A DNA stretch of 64,000 nt from DMER64 sp964600385 (GTDB taxonomy: Bacteria > Bacteroidota > Bacteroidia > Bacteroidales > UBA932), in NCBI GenBank assembly GCA_964600385.1, contig CAZRJC010000008.1, forward strand, positions 1 to 64,000, in the 5' to 3' direction. The notes under the pieces were generated by a model. The model had not been told where the DNA came from. It made no database searches and worked only from the letters and a program-made list of their open reading frames with translations. A program made the position numbers and the translations under genes. Positions 61,221 to 64,000 of this stretch are shown here, piece by piece. Positions within the stretch are counted from its first letter, which is position 1. Every line of letters begins with the position of its first letter.

Positions 61221-62186
61221 TTAATGGCGACCGCCTGAGATCACAGCGTAGTAATCGTCCGTTGCAATGTTGTTGTTGAAATAATTATACGGATTAACGG
61301 GACGGCCCATATAAATGACTTCATAATGCAAATGATAGCCGGTAGATTTGCCTGTAGATCCGAGAAGTCCTATGCGTTCCCCGCGTTTCACCATCTGTCC
61401 TTCATAAACAAGTGCCTGATTCAGGTGGGCATAACGGGTTTTGTATCCAAACCCGTGATCGAGAATTATGTAACGGCCGTAACCGTTATATTCATATTTT
61501 ATTGCTTCTATGCGTCCGTCTCCCGTAGCATAGACAGGTGAATTGGGTGCGCCTGTAAAATCAATACCTTCATGCATGCGGACATCTCCATACACGGGAT
61601 CTTTTCTGTATCCGAATGCTCCGGACCACCGGAAATTCTTGGTATCCTCAGGCAGAGGAAGGATCGAAGGGATGCACATTGCCACTTCTCCCATCTGCCC
61701 TGCTATTCGCTCGACATCGTCAAAAGAGCGCGATTGTATATAAGTCTTTTTGAATATCTTATCGAACTCCAGAGCAGTATTTTTCAACAACCCCGAATTG
61801 TCGGAATAATTCAGGTAACTGTAGCGGTCTGCTCCGCCAAAACCGGCATCACGGATCTCCTGCGGTATTTGCTCCATACCAAAGATATTGCGGTAGATAT
61901 TGTTATCTCTCACCTGCAGATTTTCCAGTCTTCTTTCCGATTGGGCAATTTGTTTGTTCAACAATTCCAGGTTGGAGCGGGCTTCGGTATACTCGCGTTC
62001 CAACCGGGCAGTCCGGGGAGTTTTAAGCTGAAAACATTCTGTATAGATAAGATAATACAGAAATGCCACAACCAGGCTTATGGGAAGTATGATAAGTGCC
62101 CGCACCAGATAATAGCGGAATGATGGTTTATGAAGCTCATAAGCCAGCGTCTGCGGGTTATATTTATATTTCCTTTTTGGAACCAT
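61221..62186 (-). CDS. M23-family murein endopeptidase with membrane anchor and coiled coil (first copy)
   Basis: The 321-aa protein has the same plan as its neighbour: cytoplasmic basic start, membrane helix (ALIILPISLVVAFLYYLIY), coiled coil (EYTEARSNLELLNKQIAQSERRLENLQVRDNNIYRNIF) and an M23 domain with HEGIDF and HLHYEV intact. It heads a run of 16 minus-strand genes ending with the Rnf operon. A TATCTTTG box (62216-62223) lies 29 nt upstream, and a perfect 15-nt inverted repeat (62189-62203) lies directly before the ATG. Confidence 0.93.
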   Translation of the reverse strand: MVPKRKYKYNPQTLAYELHKPSFRYYLVRALIILPISLVVAFLYYLIYTECFQLKTPRTARLEREYTEARSNLELLNKQIAQSERRLENLQVRDNNIYRNIFGMEQIPQEIRDAGFGGADRYSYLNYSDNSGLLKNTALEFDKIFKKTYIQSRSFDDVERIAGQMGEVAMCIPSILPLPEDTKNFRWSGAFGYRKDPVYGDVRMHEGIDFTGAPNSPVYATGDGRIEAIKYEYNGYGRYIILDHGFGYKTRYAHLNQALVYEGQMVKRGERIGLLGSTGKSTGYHLHYEVIYMGRPVNPYNYFNNNIATDDYYAVISGGRH

Positions 62187-62188
62187 TT

Positions 62189-62203
62189 ACAGTTATTAAC
62201 TGT
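62189..62203. repeat. Perfect inverted repeat in the M23 leader
   Basis: ACAGTTATTAACTGT is a perfect palindrome with 7-bp arms around a single T. It sits between the -7 box and the ATG of the first M23 gene, from 3 nt upstream of the start codon. It could be an operator or a small RNA hairpin over the ribosome-binding region. Confidence 0.6.
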
Positions 62204-62215
62204 TTTATCAACACG

Positions 62216-62251
62216 CAAAGATAAAAAAAATTACAAAAAACGGTATATTTG
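62216..62251. promoter_or_regulatory. Face-to-face promoters, M23/Rnf run and alaS
   Basis: A minus-strand TATCTTTG (62216-62223) lies 29 nt from the M23 ATG. A plus-strand TATATTTG (62244-62251) lies 18 nt from the alaS ATG. The boxes are 20 bp apart. Confidence 0.7.
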
Positions 62252-62269
62252 CGCCTTAATATTTAGATT

Positions 62270-64000
62270 ATGACCTCGAAGGAAATACGACAGACCTTTT
62301 TGAATTTCTTTGAAAAGAAAGGACATGCCATTGTGCCGTCGGCCCCTATGGTAGTTAAGAACGACCCCACGCTTATGTTCACCAACGCAGGAATGAACCA
62401 GTTCAAAGATTGGTTTCTCGGAAACGAGCCGGCGGCATATCCCCGGGTGGCCGATACTCAAAAATGTCTTCGGGTGAGCGGCAAACACAACGATCTTGAA
62501 GAAGTGGGGCACGATACTTACCATCACACCATGTTCGAGATGCTTGGCAACTGGAGTTTCGGAGATTATTTCAAGAAAGAGGCCATTGCCTGGGCATGGG
62601 AGCTGTTGCGTGATGGATTCAAGCTCGATGCGGACCGTCTGTATGCCACCGTTTTTGAAGGTTCTGCCGAGGATGGAGTGACTCCCGATGACGAGGCCCG
62701 GTCTTACTGGCAGGAAGTACTTCCCGACGATCATATCATTCCCGGCAATAAAAAAGACAATTTCTGGGAAATGGGCGATACCGGCCCATGCGGTCCCTGC
62801 AGCGAGATACACGTAGATCTGCGCTCTCCCGGAGACCGTGCGACAGAACCCGGAGCTTCCCTGGTAAACAAAGGCCACCCGCTGGTGGTTGAAATCTGGA
62901 ACCTTGTATTTATTCAATATAACCGGAAAGCCGATGGATCGCTCGATCAGCTGCCTCAAAAACACGTCGACACCGGAATGGGCCTGGAACGGCTTTGCAT
63001 GGCCGTACAGGGTAAATACAGCAATTACGACACGGATGTTTTCCAGAACCTTATTCATGCCATCGAAAAAATCGGAGACCACACCTACGGGCAGGATAAG
63101 AATGCCGATGTGGCCATGCGCGTGATTGCCGACCACCTGAGAGCCATCTGTTTTTCTATTGCCGACGGACAACTTCCCTCGAATGTGAAGGCAGGATACG
63201 TTATCCGCCGGATCCTCCGTAGGGCGGTGCGTTACGGATATACTTTCCTGGGATTTGACAAACCGTTCCTTTGCAGGCTGGTTCCCGCCCTTATTGAAGA
63301 GATGGGGCAGGCATTCCCGGAACTCGGGCAACAGAAGCAACTGATCGAAAATGTAATCCGTCAGGAAGAAGAAGCGTTCCTCAGGGCTCTTGAAAAAGGC
63401 ATCACCCTGTTTGAATATTTTACAAAAGACAAAACCCTTAAGGAATTCAGCGGCAAAGACGCATTTCTTCTGTACGACACATACGGATTCCCCCTGGACC
63501 TGACCATTCTGATGGCCCGGGAGAAAGGTCTTTCCGTGAATACGGCCGAATTCGACGAAGAACTTTCGGCTCAAAAGGAACGTGCCCGGCAAGCTACCAA
63601 AACCAAAGAAGGAGACTGGGTGGAACTCAGACCTTTCATCCAACCCATTTTCCTGGGTTACGAAACTACAGAAGCCTATGCCCGGATCATGCGTTACCGT
63701 AAGGTAAAAACCAAAACAAGGGAATATTATCAGATTGTTCTGGATCAAACACCCTTCTATGCCGAGAGCGGAGGCCAGACCGGTGACACGGGAATACTGG
63801 AAAACACGCATGGAGAAAAGATTGTCATCACAAACACCATTAAGGAAAACAACCTTATTCTGCATATTGCCGAAGAGATTCCTGCCAATCCCGAAACGGA
63901 GTTCCGTGCACAGGTAGACGCAGAACGCCGCCAGGCAATCGCCAACAACCATACAGCCACCCACCTGCTTCATTATGCACTCAGACAGTTATTGGGGACC
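62270..64000 (+). CDS. alaS: Alanyl-tRNA synthetase, 5' part (cut by the window end)
   Basis: The first 577 codons of AlaRS are present, in frame to the last base. The catalytic domain starts MTSKEIRQTFLNFFEKKGH and has FTNAGMNQFKD, TQKCLRVSGKHNDLEEVG and CGPCSEIHVD. The tRNA-recognition region (VKAGYVIRRILRRAVRYGY) follows. The editing domain begins AESGGQTGDTG and reaches the zinc motif HTATHLLHYALRQLLG at the edge. The start follows TATATTTG by 18 nt. A 580-codon open frame on the opposite strand is a shadow of this gene. Confidence 0.97.
   Translation, partial: MTSKEIRQTFLNFFEKKGHAIVPSAPMVVKNDPTLMFTNAGMNQFKDWFLGNEPAAYPRVADTQKCLRVSGKHNDLEEVGHDTYHHTMFEMLGNWSFGDYFKKEAIAWAWELLRDGFKLDADRLYATVFEGSAEDGVTPDDEARSYWQEVLPDDHIIPGNKKDNFWEMGDTGPCGPCSEIHVDLRSPGDRATEPGASLVNKGHPLVVEIWNLVFIQYNRKADGSLDQLPQKHVDTGMGLERLCMAVQGKYSNYDTDVFQNLIHAIEKIGDHTYGQDKNADVAMRVIADHLRAICFSIADGQLPSNVKAGYVIRRILRRAVRYGYTFLGFDKPFLCRLVPALIEEMGQAFPELGQQKQLIENVIRQEEEAFLRALEKGITLFEYFTKDKTLKEFSGKDAFLLYDTYGFPLDLTILMAREKGLSVNTAEFDEELSAQKERARQATKTKEGDWVELRPFIQPIFLGYETTEAYARIMRYRKVKTKTREYYQIVLDQTPFYAESGGQTGDTGILENTHGEKIVITNTIKENNLILHIAEEIPANPETEFRAQVDAERRQAIANNHTATHLLHYALRQLLGT

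Noticed and set aside
62231..63973. 580-codon open frame on the minus strand at the right edge
   Set aside because: It lies antisense to alaS, has no recognisable domain and a composition typical of a reverse-complement shadow. The plus strand encodes a perfect AlaRS.
1..64000. Mobile elements, CRISPR arrays, phage genes, tRNAs
   Set aside because: No transposase, integrase, direct-repeat array or cloverleaf was seen, and codon style is uniform along the window.

Overview
The window looks like a chromosomal segment of a Bacteroidales-type bacterium (phylum Bacteroidota). Four things point there. Nearly every transcription unit starts at a TAnnTTTG -7 box, in the best cases with a TTTG element 19 bp upstream, which is the Bacteroidota housekeeping promoter. 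The gene families fit: a DUF4831 protein, an OstA-like protein behind SurA-like chaperones, a GH97 enzyme, RseC followed by Rnf, and secreted proteins of the AHRGYW glycerophosphodiesterase type. Lipoproteins carry short signal peptides ending in SC or AC. The 5' end of a 23S rRNA with a Bacteroidota-like sequence lies at the left edge. I cannot name a genus. I see no mobile element, CRISPR array, phage gene or tRNA.

Layout. 1-720: the 5' end of a 23S rRNA gene (minus strand) with its own promoter and boxA-like leader, and no 16S or tRNA gene before it. 721-11872: peptidase T, a lipoprotein hydrolase, galactose mutarotase, a cyclase-family hydrolase, a glycerophosphodiesterase/beta-galactosidase fusion, a GH97 retaining enzyme, a zeta-toxin-like kinase and a SpoU-type RNA methyltransferase. 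11835-18917 (minus): NlpC/P60 endopeptidase, dipeptide epimerase, a small unknown protein, MetH and MetF. 18982-21596: a radical SAM protein, a LOG-family protein and a DAACS symporter. 21645-27526: guaB followed by two SurA-like chaperones and an OstA-like protein. 27520-34246 (minus): an unknown exported protein, glyA, the rpsF-rpsR-rplI operon, pepD, DUF4831 and an LpxL-like acyltransferase. 34311-41708: a POT peptide transporter, an EamA transporter, an NtrC/NtrB-type pair and an unusual receptor-permease fusion. 41624-49173: U32 peptidase, GT2 glycosyltransferase, murF, a split ThrE exporter, dut, cyclophilin and a DD-carboxypeptidase. 49177-62186 (minus): a 16-gene run from two M23 peptidases through MerR, Nif3, zinc-ribbon protein, aminotransferase, dnaB, DUF3108 and RseC to the complete Rnf complex. 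62270-64000: 5' part of alaS.

How the genes fit together. Many products handle peptides and amino acids: PepT, PepD, POT importer, dipeptide epimerase, murein-peptide endopeptidase, amino-acid receptor-permease, DAACS symporter and ThrE exporter. With Rnf this suggests an organism that lives partly on peptides and couples ferredoxin oxidation to ion pumping (inference). A second theme is galactose: GalM, a beta-galactosidase fused to a glycerophosphodiesterase, and a probable alpha-galactosidase lie within 7.5 kb.

The most unusual points are the apparently unlinked 23S rRNA gene, the GDPD-GH2 fusion, a periplasmic receptor in which one complete binding protein is nested inside a split one, and a genome-wide style of expression. 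In that style, divergent genes share very short intergenic regions with face-to-face promoters that place the transcription start at or next to the ATG (probable leaderless mRNAs), and convergent genes nearly always overlap at their 3' ends.
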